Source: Trachythela sp. YZ-2020 (lineage: Eukaryota; Cnidaria; Anthozoa; Malacalcyonacea; Clavulariidae). From it: DNA of 64,000 nt. The notes beneath the pieces were generated by a model, which was not told the origin of the DNA, made no database searches, and saw only the letters and a program-made list of their open reading frames with translations. Positions 10,512-23,800 of the stretch are shown here, in pieces. Made by a program: the position numbers and the translations under genes. Numbering within the stretch: the stretch's first letter is position 1; each line of letters begins with the position of its first letter. The stretch is from positions 2,942,001-3,006,000 of the forward strand of contig JADLSH010000379.1 of NCBI GenBank assembly GCA_016169945.1, read 5' to 3'.

Positions 10512-12236
10512 TTTCGCTTATGTTTGATAAATTATAGGATTCGTACGTTATATTTCAAGACCATTTCATAACAAAAATTTGCTTTGGTCCGAACAAGAAC
10601 ACGTATTATCAAAGCAAAATTTTCCTACGAAATAGTTCATTTACATAACAATAAATTATAATTTGGAAAAGATGCGGGCACAGATCGATGTGTGCGGGCA
10701 TGCTTTCGGCGATAACTTTCCGATGCAAAACGATACAAACCGACACTTTACGGAACAACATTTGGTGGATGGAAATTTATCGTGTCTTGTGGCAAAACAA
10801 AAATAGTGTACACAAGTGCATTTTTAAAAAGATCGTTTTTATTTTGTGAATGTAGTTTGATTGTCCCACAAGGTAGGCTAACTTGTATTGAAACTGATTT
10901 GTGCGTTTTTGCAGTTAAAATTTTCCTAAGGGCTAAGGGGTGGGTCCCATAGTGGACCAGTGGGGCAAAGTCCAATTCAGACAAATGTCCCTATATTATT
11001 AAACTTGAAGACTTTGTATTCATGCGGGTAGAGGGTTCATTCAGGTGGTGCAACAGGGAAGAGGTGCCCTGGCTGGTAATTATACTCCCAGCGGATGACA
11101 TATGAGGGGTGGAATTAGTAAGTGTTCTCCAACAATTTTATGCATACCCCCACCTCATTACTCCCTGCACCTCATAAGTCACGAACCATACAAAGAAAAA
11201 TCATGACCGTATCGTGGTTTTATATGTGATAAAAAATGCTCCTGATTTACATAAACTTTAGCTTCGATTTTCTCAGCTTAGACAACGTTATTTTTCAAAA
11301 TTACTACGCCAACGAACTTACCAAATGGTGATCGTTTTTTAAGCTATTCAAAACACTCGCAGAACGTGTTTTATCAGACATAAAACACTTGGCTTCGCCT
11401 CACGTTTTAGATCTGATAAAACATTCCTGCTTGTGTTTAAATATTACTTACAGAACAACAATAATAGAGCTTTAGATTTGAGTACAAATATGCCCATATG
11501 GAATGTACAATCTATTTGCGCCGGACAACTCTTTTTTCTGCGCCAAAAGATACGTAACAACATATAACAAAATAAGCTTTTCTGCACCAATTTGTGCACC
11601 AACAAACACTGTTGTAGTGCGCCGTACATGTCAGGTGCAGAGCCTTTTCATTCCATTCTGGCAAATACGCTTGCAAGTACAAGATTGGTCATTTGCACAC
11701 CAACCAGGCACATCTCTGCTTGCTTGCTAAGGATATCATAAGAGCAAGTTATGATGTGACTGGTACCGGTTGCCCATAGACATAGTCATATTCTTAGTCA
11801 AATCTAAGGCCTATAGTTCAAACATCACACTTATTGAGTTTATTGAGTTTCTCACTCATTGGTGAGCGGATTTCCTAACAGGCTATTGCCCAATTGATAG
11901 GGGATCCGAGGTACCTACGATTTTAACGTCCTTATCCGAGAACTTATCATGTGCAAAACCCAATTTGTATTAATAAGTTAATTGTTAGATGCAAGCTTTC
12001 ATTATCTTTTGAATGGAGCTTTTCTCTACCAAATGTGTTAGATTCAGCACATGATAAGTTCACTGTTTTGAATCAACGTTGTGCTGTGTCAAACTAAATT
12101 GAATTAGATTGGGCACATGAGAAGCGCGACATTTGAACTAGGCCTAAAACGTTCAAATTTCTGTGATAATAACTACCTCACAGAAGACAGGATTAGTTTA
12201 GTAACCATTGTTTATATTTGTTATATTAGAAAGGCG
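10512..12236. promoter_or_regulatory. Intergenic region between the divergent MANSC and GPD2 genes
   Basis: About 1.7 kb separates the MANSC start (minus, 10511) from the GPD2 start (plus, 12237), so both promoters must lie here. I see no clear TATA box or CpG cluster that places either start site. The stretch also holds the second arm of an inverted repeat at 11487-11665. Promoter content is inferred only from gene orientation. Confidence 0.4.
11487..11665. repeat. Repeat arm 2, inverted partner of 9360-9545
   Basis: Starts 'cccatatggaatgtacaatc' and ends near 'gcagagccttttcattcc', the reverse complement of arm 1 with scattered substitutions. It is likely a second insertion of the same short element, not a recent rearrangement. 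Confidence 0.65.
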
Positions 12237-15200
12237 ATGGCTTATGTCCGAGTTTTGGGCGGACTTGCAGTTGTAGGAGGAGGCTGTCTAGCATATGCTG
12301 CTGTGCAAAGCCGTCATGTAGGTTTTAACATGGACAATATTTAGATTTCTATTGTGTACATTGAATAGATGGGTTTCACTAAGTGGGACAGTGCAGCACA
12401 TGGTGGCCTTAAAACAAATGACAGTAATGAGCGTGACTAAATTATTCATTGTATGTATTGACCTTGTCTTTGGTGAAGAAATACATGTAATGGAAATATT
12501 TAGTATCATTCTCTCTCACCTACAAGTATCAATACCAGTTGACCACCATTTGTAGCACACCTACTGAAACTCATCTATAGGAAAAGACAGACCCAAAATT
12601 TCCATCTGCAAAAAACCCCCCAAAAGTCTTATTTTGGTGTGCATTTTATCTTTTAGAGCATATCAATTGAATATCATGACCTAGACACTGCAATAAAATT
12701 AGGTGAAAAATTAACACCATTACCTTCAAGGTAAAAATTATATGAAAATTTTATCCATTTTCAAATGATTATGGGACTTTTATGGTCTTAGAAAGGTCTA
12801 TCTTGAAGCAGATACTGGTCAACCAGCAGCTATCAGAGTGAGAGAAAGTTAATACATGTCATTATATGCAATTATAGTGTTGTATTTGGTGGCAATAAAT
12901 AGAATTGAGAGATATAGTTTAATATGTTTGCTGTACGTTATAAGTGTCTGCTGCCCAGGGGTGGTGCTAGATCCTGAAGTTGAACAGCAGAACAGACATT
13001 TTACTGCCTATAAGAACGTAGCCCCCCCCCCCCTGTTGGGAAATTCCTGGCATACCCCTGCATAATGCTTATTGAAATCCACCTTGTTTTCGCAGGAATA
13101 TTCAACTTCAAAGATTGAAGGAGACTGCAGAGTTTGACGTTTTAGTGATTGGAGGAGGTGCCACTGGTTGTGGCGTTGCTTTAGACTCGGTCACTAGAGG
13201 TGGGTACTAGACTGAGTTGTACTCAGATCTATGAAGCAGGAGAGTACGTGAATCACTCCTCTGGTTTTGATGGGGAGTTTTGATGGAAGAATGATGGAAG
13301 TTGCAGTCCTCAAAACTATCATAAGATTTCAAACCTTGGATTTTGTATAAAGCAGGATAGTGATGAATTGCTTCCCAGTTCCCAAAGCTACCATCAAATA
13401 TTACTTGATCAAATAATCAATTAGTTTACCTTGTGTGGAAACAACAAAGACATGCTGTAAATAACTCTTTCAGGGTCAAGATTAAGTGGAGGAAAGCAAG
13501 CAATAGCAGTCCCTTGCCTAAACAGCACACATATAAGCAGGGATGGAGAGGCTGTTCATGAAGCAGGGTGCGACTGTTGACTGAGGCAGGGTACATCATC
13601 ACTGAAGACCCCCAGCATGGTCAAGGGGCTGAGCTTGTCAGAAAATTGAGGTTGCCTAGGTGGTCAAAGAGGCCCCAAAGGCCCAATAATTGCTCTGCCA
13701 AATCCAAAATTTGGATTTGATATGGAAACTGGAACCCTGTGCACCTACCCCCCCCCCCCCCCCCATAAATCCATTCCTGCATGCAAGATTTCCACATGTT
13801 TGATAGTTTAAATTTTCTGTCAGATCTCACTTTATGTATATGTTAAGGTCCAAACACAGCAGAGTCATACCTTATGTTAGATCGACACTTTCCCTGAGCC
13901 TTTTTTGTGTGACCTCTTTATGACTTATGTACATTGTGTAGGTCTGAAAACTGCATTAGTAGAGAAAGATGATTTCGCATCAGCAACAAGCAGCAGAAGT
14001 ACAAAACTAATTCATGGTGGGGTTCGATACCTACAGAAAGCTGTCTTTAATCTGAGCTATGAACAGGTTGGAAACAATTTGATGTTTGGATGCTTTTTAG
14101 TTTGTTTTACGAGGTCACTTAGTTAATACTAACATTTTGTCATATTTAGTTCAAACTTGTTACAGAAGCGTTACATGAACGTGCTAACATGTTGCAGAGT
14201 GCTCCACATTTAGCTCAGCCGTTACCCATAATGCTGCCTGTTTACACGTAAGTTATACACAACAAATATGCAAACAATTAGTGCTCAGAGTGTACGAGTC
14301 TCGTGAGCGTATGTTTGAAGGCTAGGCTAGTAGGAATCTACCACAAAGGACGTGTATTTCAAGACCACTACCTACGCTTAGAAACAACAGTTTGAAGTTT
14401 ATAGGCTAGCGAGAATCTACCACAAAGGACGTGTATTTCAAAAACTACGAGCTTACAACATTTGAATATTATGTTCTTCTTAGTTGGTGGAAGGTTCCAT
14501 ATTTCTGGACGGGAATTAAAATGTACGATATGATCGCTGGAAAACAACTTCTACATAGCAGTTATTTTGTTGGTCAGAAGAAAGCATTAGAACTGTTTCC
14601 AACGTTGAAGAGAAAAGACTTATGTGGAGGGATTGTGTATTATGATGGTAAGAGGTTATTTAAAAACTGCCACATTTGAAAATGATATTAGATTGAACTG
14701 CTTCTCAACAAGACTGAAGAACATTATTTTTCAATTTTTACATATATGTTAGGGAAGAATCTTACGGAATCGTATAGTTATATGGGAGTTACAAAGCGTT
14801 TTCATTCCTCCTGGTAGGATTTGGGGTTTTCCCAACCTTTCTCAAAATAACTGGACATTTTCCGACATGCAAGCTTTTATCTGAGTAAGCTACGTCCTAC
14901 TGAATTGATCAGTACATCGAATCTCGTTACACTCTTATAGCAATTACACAGCTTTGTCCTTTACCAGGCTTTGCAATGTTTTATTAGTGTTTCACTTTCC
15001 ACCTTCCTCAATCTTCCAGTAAATCTTCCTCTTATTTTATATTTTACAATTTAATTATCTTTATATTTTAAGGTGGACGGTAAGCCTTAACTGTTTTGCA
15101 AGCCAATTGACAAGGGTTCCGAGGGTTAGTTAGTTAGTGAAGGGTTAGTTAGTTAGTGAAGGGTTGGTTAGTGCCTATGGGTTAGGTTTTAGTGAGGGAG

Positions 15201-18200
15201 GAAAACCGGATACCCGGAGAAAAACCCTCGAAGCAACCAATCTCAACTTACGTGAGTTAATCAAGCACAGGGATGTTACCCGACCGAAGTAAATCCCTGC
15301 CCTCGACCTGCCGTATAGCGGGCTTGACTCAGAGGTAAGGGGCAGCGCGCTAACCGCATCTGCCACCATTGCTTCCCTAATTTTGTCATTGTTTTCTACC
15401 ATTTTCTAAGAACTTTTGTTATCTCCATTAATGATTGACGGTCAAATTGGAGGCAATTCCAATAAAATAACTTATTTGGCTAACACATATTATCCGTGAT
15501 TTCGTTCTCTTAATAAGCCATCTGAAACATACAGTAACAATATGCAAAATTGCAAGCCAGAGAGTATGTCATCGCCTCGTATATGTTAAGCTGTAAGCCA
15601 AATCCCAAATTTGGATGCCCAAATTCAAGATGCTGGCTATAATGCTAGGTCTACATAACAGCGCAATAAAATTAAGTTTTTTGTTACTTCAGGTCAACAA
15701 GATGATGCTCGTATGAACGTTAGTATAGCGTTAACTGCGGCACGTCGCGGGGCGAGCGTTTGTAATCATACTGAAGTAGTTCGCTTGTTAAAGACGAAAA
15801 TTATCCAAGGTAATGTGAACAGTATTAAAGTTACGTTACATGAGGAAATAGGCCTTCGCATAAAATGCTAAAATAAGTTCAAACAATGAGTGACTAGATG
15901 ACATGAAGAACACTAACAGTGGAATTTTCAAACAACGAGAAGACAGTGGAACATTCCGATCAATGAATCGTGAATGGATGACACTGTTGTTAAGGCCCCA
16001 GTTACACGATATCGGATTCACTTGTCACGACATCGAATTTATCAGTTTCAGGATTCCCTCAAGGCGCAAAACTTGAAATTGGGATATGACAAAATAAAAC
16101 GTAAAGGGGAATTTTTGTAGGCCAACATTACTCCTGAACGGCATAAGTTGATGTTGTGACAAGCGAGGACCCATTTTTCCTGCAACTTTCAACGCAATTT
16201 CTCACACAGAGCCATGTTATGTAGAAAAGTATTTGCAGAAAAACGGTATCGCGTTTTACTCCACCGTCGTTCTTCCTTCTCGTTTATTTATTTGTTGCCT
16301 CTTGTGAACAGTATTGTCAAAATATACTAACAATATTGTTACAATGCTTGTAGAGTAGTCAATACTGTAACAACTTATTGACAAGGTTGAACAACAATGT
16401 TATTAATGTCCAACATGGTTGTTCTTTCATTGTCTTTTTCTTGTTCCAACAGCCTTGAACAACTACCATTGTTGATTCGTCAATGCTGAACAATATTATT
16501 TCATTATTGTTTCAATACTGTTAAACCTAACAATAATGTAATAATCTGCTTGACTTTTGCCTGTGTACGTGTACCAGGGTATTACTGAACCCCCAAAGTC
16601 TAAGATATCTTTTCAGGTAGTTCAGACACACACCACCGTAGCTTATTGTAGAATACACCTAAACTGGACCCCCACGTTTGAGATATGTTTTCAGGTAGTT
16701 CAGACACAAACTACGGCAGATTATTGTAGAATACTACCTAAACTGGACCCCCACGTTTGAGATGTCAACCTTACCCATTTGCCTTATTTCTTATCAGAGG
16801 ACGTCGAAAAAGAAATCGTATGTGGCGCGCGTGTTCGTGACCAGCTCACGCGAGAAGAGTGGGACGTCCACGCAAAATGCGTGATCAATGCTACAGGACC
16901 GTACACGGATGATATACGGAAAATGGATGATCCCTCAATACCTAATATCTGTCAACCAAGTGCTGGAGTGCATATTGTATTACCTGAGTATTATAGGTAA
17001 GGAATAGCCCTTTGCATAAATGCTTAAATAAGTCAAAGCAATGAGTGTGACTGGATGGCATGGAGAACAGTGGAATTTTCAAAACAATGAAAAGACAATG
17101 GAACATTCCGATGATCACTGAATCGTGACTGGATGGCATGGAGAACAGTGGGATTTTCAAAACAATGAAAAGACAATGGAACATTCCGATGATCACTGAA
17201 TCGTGACTGGATGGCATTATTGTTATGCCAAGCGTTATGCAAATTGTTAGTTTCTCTACGTGTAGCTACAAATGAGTAGTAATTTATATGCTTAAGACAA
17301 TATATAATTCTTATGCTTATATGTTAATCTTGGCCTCGTAAAGTTGCAAGTACTTTATTGCTTAAACTTTGTTCTCTTATTTAGTCCTCGCAACATGGGC
17401 TTTCTCAACCCAGAAACCAGTGATGGACGAATAGTGTTTCTACTGCCTTGGGAAGGTAATGGGTGATTCTTCATTTGTAGCCATGTTTTGTACACTGGAT
17501 AGTTCTATCATTCGTAAGGATTCTCTAAGGATCATCCCAATGTTGGTCCATGTTACTACAGGAGGAAATTGGAGTACTCGGAGAAAACCTGTGGTGTTTG
17601 GTAGAGTCAAACTGGAAGCACTCTTCTCACATGTGACTGAGGTGAAATTATAATCAAACAACTGCATATTGCAGGAAGCAAACCACGGTCACAGACAAGG
17701 CATATTTTAAGGAATTTACAGTGGTGGGCCAAAACTAAGATTAGGGCTCTGAGTATTGATTACGATTGTGTAGTATCAAATGCTTCCTGAACTCATTGAA
17801 TGATTGAAATGCGATCTTGTATTTGTGTTTTACTGTTTCACAGACACATTCGTACAGAGGGAGTATGGGCACAAAAGGAATGCTCAATAGTCGGACACTC
17901 TATTACTATATGTGATAGTCTCACGACTCTCTTAATTTATAAAGCAGTCTGCACTCTATATATTGTCTGGTGATCTAGTCTTCAGCATAGTAGTCTACTA
18001 TAGGCTATAGTGTGCAGTAGTAAAGAGTAGATCAGCTGTAATATGGAATAGGTGTAATTGATATAATACAAAAAAATATGTGTTCCACTGTGCACTAAAC
18101 AGTACCTTTTTCTCTTTGAATTTGCCAGAATGTAAAAATGATGCTGCGAGGGCCCAAGCAATGATGCGTGGTGGGCCAATTGTCTGTCAGTGGTGGGCCA

Positions 18201-19938
18201 GTTGTAGGGCCTGGTGGGCCAAATGATCCACCAGTCTATATGTTAAAATATGCCTTGGTCACAGAGGTGTTAAAGACACATGGACTAGCCACGTGTTACC
18301 AACAACCCTGTCAGCTCTGGGGGAATATGTATAAATACAGTATCATAAATTCTCAATTTCAGGCAGAACAATAGCAGGTACCACGGATACGCCAACGAAG
18401 TTAACATTCAGTCCTAAGCCGACGAAATCAGAAGTGCAGTTTATATTGGATGAAATTAAAGAATATTTAAGTGAAGATATCAAAGGTGTAGTATACCTTA
18501 TGGGCCTGGGAAAGGTTGAAATATTGTTGCGAAAAATCTAAAAATCTTGATGTTTTCTGAAATATCTTCCCGAATGCTTACACTCGAGAACATTGTTTGG
18601 AAAAATGGTCCTCGACAATTCGGAACCATTTTGTTTCACAAATGTGATTATTGTCTCAGAATTGCAAAACTTTTCAACCTTCCTTCGGGTAAGATTTCGG
18701 GTTTTCCAACCTTCCTCAAAATAACAGTAAATTTTCCGACATGCAGTCTTTTGCCTGGGTAGGTTTGCCAGTTGTTTCATTGGCCATTGCGGTAATGCTA
18801 GTCTAATGAGTGCTGACTGTTGCTACTAAATTAATATATTAGCCTGACTAGTCTAGTACTCACTGCTTTGCAATTCAGTGTCAGTTAAACCTTCCTCAAT
18901 GCCAGTTAAACGTTCCTCACGGGTGGTATGCGCATACCCATAGCTTATTTACAACTCTGTATTGTCTCACAAAAGCAAATGTTTCAGGTTCGCCCAGCTT
19001 TGGGAAACATGGCTAGAAAAGAATGTTTCGAAACATTCAATGTTTCTAAGTTTATCAAAGTTTATTCCAAACTCATTTCTCACAACTATTTCTCATCTAC
19101 AGTTCGAAACGAGGACGTCTTAGCAGCATGGAGCGGCATACGTCCGCTGGTTAAGGACCCAAAATCGAAAAAGACCGAAGCACTCGCGAGGAACCATGTT
19201 ATCGACGTGAGTGATGGAAATTTAGTCACGATAGCTGGAGGGAAATGGACAACATATAGATCTATGGCTTCAGATACTGTCGACGAAGCGGTGAAAAGTT
19301 GTCAGCTACAACCGGAGTTTACGAACTGTCAGACTGATGGTTTGGTACTGGAAGGAGGTGAAGGGTATACCCCTAATCTTTATATTAAACTGGTTCAAGA
19401 ATATGGCATTGATATAGAGATTGCTAGACATCTTACTCATTGTTATGGTACTAAAGCAGTCCAGGTTTGTAAAGAGGTCAGTGGTCCTGGGAAAAGACTG
19501 GCGAAAGAGTTCCCATATATCGAAGCGGAGGTTAAGTTTGCTATACAGGAATATGCGTGTACTGTCGTGGATGTTCTCGCGAGACGTACACGACTCGCGT
19601 TTCTAAACGTGGATATCGCGCGCGATGTTGTCCCACGCGTGGTCGAGATAATGGCGAAGGAACTGGGATGGAGTATATCGACAAAACAGGTAGGACAATA
19701 GTTGTATACTAAACAGTCAAGTCCGCATTATAATAATAGTGGAGTCTTGCATGGTGTGACCAGGAAATCGTTTCTAATGGAACAAAAGAAATCGAGTTGA
19801 CTATGCTCATTAACATCTGAATGTAGACAGACTTATTAAGTAATTTGCAATTCTCATTTATAGGAAGAGACCAAGGAAGCCATGGAGTATTTAGAGCAAA
19901 TGGGACTGTCCTTAAAGGACGAACAACGACCATCTTAA
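12237..19938 (+). CDS. GPD2: Mitochondrial FAD glycerol-3-phosphate dehydrogenase, lacking the EF-hand tail
   Basis: Oxidises glycerol 3-phosphate to dihydroxyacetone phosphate at the outer face of the inner mitochondrial membrane, passing electrons to ubiquinone. Exons: 12237-12321, 12792-12837 (tentative), 13096-13199, 13942-14066, 14150-14247, 14484-14647, 15693-15809, 16798-16996, 17385-17455, 18363-18485, 19103-19689, 19864-19938; phases fit throughout, giving about 597 aa. Evidence: a hydrophobic Gly-rich leader, the FAD dinucleotide motif [10 protein letters not shown], then [53 protein letters not shown] and [16 protein letters not shown]. The animal enzyme usually continues into two EF-hands, but here exon 12 stops 24 residues after the KELGW segment. 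The first exon-exon link (exons 1 to 3) is the weakest part of the model. AATAAA lies at 20151. Confidence 0.93.
13748..13764 (+). repeat. Poly-C run in GPD2 intron
   Basis: A run of about 17 cytosines interrupts otherwise ordinary intron sequence; a shorter C run lies near 13022. Neither lies in an exon. Confidence 0.8.
15120..15372 (-). repeat. tRNA-derived SINE in a GPD2 intron
   Basis: On the minus strand this begins with a tRNA-like head ('ggtggcagatgcggttagcg') and runs into a body containing the reverse complement of 'ggatacccggagaaaaaccc'. The same body motif occurs at 39425-39650, 24040-24215 and 57900-58100. Tandem copies of 'agggttagttagttagtga' sit beside it at 15122-15165. Confidence 0.7.
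16605..16765 (+). repeat. Two tandem copies of a unit of about 75 bp in a GPD2 intron
   Basis: The unit starts 'tttcaggtagttcagacaca' and ends 'ggacccccacgtttgaga'. It is present twice, just upstream of the exon at 16798. A related inverted fragment occurs near 20240-20280. Confidence 0.7.
17035..17215 (+). repeat. Two tandem copies of a MITE-derived unit of about 75 bp
   Basis: The unit 'gactggatggcatggagaac ... acattccgatgatcactgaa' occurs twice nearly identically. Single diverged relatives lie at 15850-15990, at 37590-37710 (inverted) and at 55630-55750 (inverted), so it derives from a dispersed element. Confidence 0.75.
17540..17668 (+). repeat. SINE body fragment in a GPD2 intron
   Basis: Contains 'gtactcggagaaaacctgtg' and 'ggtagagtcaaactggaagc', matching the body of the SINEs at 34836-35010 and 57900-58100. 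The tRNA-like head is not recognisable. Confidence 0.6.
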
Positions 19939-20150
19939 ACCATCGAAACATTTCATTTGAGCAAGAACTAAGGATGAGAATACTACCTGCATGGAACAGA
20001 GCTGTACAGAGGATAGATTTTACGTATAGCACTCTAATAATAACATCAGTAAGCAGTCAGGAGATATTTGATGGGCCTTTTCTAAAGATGGACTTGCAAT
20101 GATAATATCTATCGAAATTAGCATAGATGAGTGTATAAGTTAATGAATTC

Positions 20151-20156
20151 AAATAA
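20151..20156 (+). terminator. GPD2 polyadenylation signal
   Basis: AATAAA lies about 213 bp after the GPD2 stop codon at 19938, at a suitable distance for the end of a short 3' untranslated region. Confidence 0.5.
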
Positions 20157-20693
20157 ATTATACGAATTTTAAAATATGAATGATTTCATGTCAGTGGGAT
20201 AATCGCCAAATAAGTTCTAAATAGTTAAACGTCTTGGTCCACTGTAGGTAGTATTCTACAATATGCTGGTGTGTGTCTTCCCTTCCTTTCTAGAAAGATC
20301 GTGGCCCCATACACGCACTGCAAAGCGCACTCTTTGAACTAACATGGTTCTATTAGAAGTTTATACGGGTTCGTGACAACAAGGTATAATTTATCGAAAC
20401 GTTGGGTCGTGAATGTAATTTGTTCGGGGATTGCAATCATTTACTTAAACCAGAGTAGAGAACGAAAAGACGACACTAACTTGGGGTGTCGAAACGATGG
20501 CCGCTCGAATGCTCGATGGATTACATTCATGTTTTAATACTTAAACCAGAGTCCCGAAACATGTCTGATATTATACCTGCTTGCATAAATAAAAACACTA
20601 GACTGGAGTGTCGAAACGTTGGCTCGTTGGATTGCATTCGAGAATTGCATTCGAGAATTGCATAGAGTAGCGAGCGAAAATATGTCTGATAAT

Positions 20694-20699
20694 TTTATT
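20694..20699 (-). terminator. FAH polyadenylation signal
   Basis: TTTATT on the plus strand (AATAAA on the minus strand) lies about 145 bp beyond the FAH stop codon at 20843. FAH and GPD2 are convergent, with 904 bp between their stop codons. Confidence 0.5.
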
Positions 20700-20842
20700 A
20701 CTTATTATTGCACAGCCAATCAACACATCAGTTTTGATAAAGTTTTAAATATCACTGACTATGAACACTTACCTCATAGGAAGTGCGAGTCAGTAAAGTT
20801 CTGTTCTATTTGCTAAATATCACGGACACCTCTCATCATACC

Positions 20843-23800
20843 TCAAGGAAAGTTCAAAGCTGGCAAGATTTTTCCTTCGCAACTGCCAAAACCAATCACG
20901 TACCCATCTCCTCGCGCATGCGCACTCATTACCACTTCGTCACCATCTTGCAAGAACTTTCGTTCAATTCCAGGAGCAAGTGGGATTGTCTTAGATCCAC
21001 GCCATGATAGTTCTAACATTGAGCCGTACGATTCTGGTGCCTGTAAAATATAATGTAAGATAAATAGTATCTAGTATGTGACTACCAGTTTACGCAATAT
21101 TTGAAAAACCATATGTGGTGTTGTTGACACGTGGTTGGTGCATGCACCTTCCACTTCAGTTCGATTCCTGCAATATACATTTGTTTGATTATAATTTCAC
21201 TTAAGGTGGCTCGATACAGTTTTCAAAAATTCAGGTGTTCAACACTTTGACATTTTTAAACTCCGTATTTTTAGGTTTTATTCACCAGCAGACTTGTTAT
21301 AAATTGTTTCAGCAACTTGCCTTGGGGTGTTGGTGACACAGTGGTTAGTGCATGTTGCTGGTTCTCAACAACAATTCCGAACTTAAAGCAATTACTCTGA
21401 GACTAATGTTCAAACTTTGAATGTCGCAACCACGAATTTTTACCCAAGCTACTTCAGGAGAAGACGCTGTAGTATAAACACTGAACTAATAACGGATCGC
21501 GCTTACTGGATTTCTGGGAAGAACAGTTTTGAACAGTTAGAACTATCACAGACACAGTAACCCCCTACTGAGATGCCTCTGGGGCCGGTTGTACGAAAGG
21601 TGCATAAAATCGCTATCCGGTGGATAAGTCCTGTCCGATGGATAAATCTTCTATCCGATGGATATTTATCCGTTGGATAAAAATGCGTTGTTCGAAGCAT
21701 GGAAAGCAGGTATCGAGGTTTTCATATATTTTGATGTTTCTACTTTTAAATCATGTTAGTTTTAGTAACACATAGTTCGTTGGTATGACAACATACGCGT
21801 ACGAAATTCACTCCAAAAATAGTCTATCGCCTCGTGTAGTTGTAAAAGAAGCACGGTGACCCCCAACTTTTTTTCATGCATTATTTTACTTGCAAGACAG
21901 ATTAACAATAAGGAAAATATAAAAAATTATGTAATGCCATATTTTTGAAAAAGGCAAAAATGTCGTTTTCTTCAATAAAATGTTTATGACATTACGGAAT
22001 TTTTTATTTTTGGTATGAAAGATTTTTGCGCTGCAATACAGCATGCAAAATTTGAACATAGGTCAGTGGACAAAATAATGAGATATAGCGCATTGTTTTT
22101 CAAAAATGGAATTTTTTAATGACGTCAGCAATTGACATGAAAACGGTATATAACACGCGCAATGACGCGAGATGGCGTACGATTTCCATACTTACAGGTC
22201 CGCTAATGGTACCAGAGGCCATGAGGTCACCTGGTCGAGCATTGCATCCTGTCACTGTATGATGAGCTAGCTGTTGTTTTGCTGTCCAATACAGGTTCTT
22301 CATGTTTGACTTGCATACTACAGCAGCCTTATCCATTCCTTCCCCTATAGAAATGACATGCGCTCATTTACTTTTTTATGGATGGTGCAGCAGATGGTGG
22401 TCAACTGCTTTTTATTACAGAGGCCCTGTTAGCGGGTGTGTGAATAATCCATAATCCAAGTTAAAATTTGAAAATAATCCGTATCCCATGTTTCTAAACA
22501 AAAATATCCCTAAAATATATTCAACAAACACGAACAGTACAAGTATCAAAAGTAAACATATTCAATGAGACCGATGTACATGTTGATGCGGTCGCCATTT
22601 TGATGCGTGCGTTCCGGCTTGAAACAGATTTTAAACAGATTTTAATGTCTTTAATCTGTGTCTCCGGCATGTTGATGTTATTTATGTTGACTGGCATCTC
22701 AACCTTTAAATTTTACCTTTTGTTTGCATTGTCAATAGCAAAAATTGATTTATGATATTGACTTAACAATAATCCGTGATCCTAAATTCCTACCCAAATA
22801 ATCCATAATCTCGTTTTTCATGCACCAATAATCCGTAATCCTACTCAAAAAAGCCAAATAATCCATAATCCTAAAACCCTAACAGGGCCTCATTACACGT
22901 AGTAGTCTTTGAGCGAGGTAGTTTTATTTGGTTGCTCCTACAAGTGTCAACATTTCTGAAATTAACAATCATCTGCTGTCCTGTAACGATTTCCACGAAC
23001 TATACAATCTAACATAATTATAGAATAGACAATTTGCATTATAGACTAATTTTTTATCTAGGCAAACAAGTATATTGCCGGAAAGAACATACTAAAATTA
23101 GTAAAATTGCAACGTTTGGTTGCGAAATGTTGTAAAATGCGGAAAATATAGCCTTGCAAAGTTTGCAAATTTTGTATACTTTTGTATTACGTGCGGAAAT
23201 TCCCACCACATTTGGGCCGAAATATTTTCCATAAGGCTATATTTTCCGCATTTTACAACATTTCGCAACCAAACTTTGCAATTTTACTAATCTTATTATG
23301 TTCTTTGTAGCTATTGTGATTGATTCCCTTCTCCTTGCCTAGAACAAAATTTAGTCTATAATGCAAATTGTCTATTGCTTTGCAGAGAATTTTGTAAGTA
23401 TGTGTGGGTGTGCTAATCGTCCTTACTTGCAGCTGAAAGCTGAGCTGAATTACGAAGGATGCAGCTCGACTTAATCGAGTCGAAGGACTGAAGGCTTATT
23501 TGTTTGTTGGGCTATTCTACAGAGTTGTCAACTTTACCTTTGATAGCAACTTCTAAGTCCACATTGAGAGAATATGGATCTGAATGTCGTAAATATGGCA
23601 ACGGTTGTGGATCCTGTCAAAGAAATGTAAATCTTATTATACTAATTTATTTATACTGCATAGTTCTATCAGCTCTAAATTGTTCTTCCTAGAAAGTTCA
23701 GTTAGGGTCATCTCTTGTTGGTTCAGTGTTACACTACAGGAGGAAACCTACACATAAACAAACCAGTAAACAATACTGGTAGCTTTATCAGTTCTAGACT

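Noticed and set aside
18928..19102. N-terminal extension of the GPD2 exon from a methionine at 18928
   Set aside because: The open frame runs through intron sequence by chance. The family sequence begins at [10 protein letters not shown] right after an acceptor at 19102, in phase with the exon ending at 18485.
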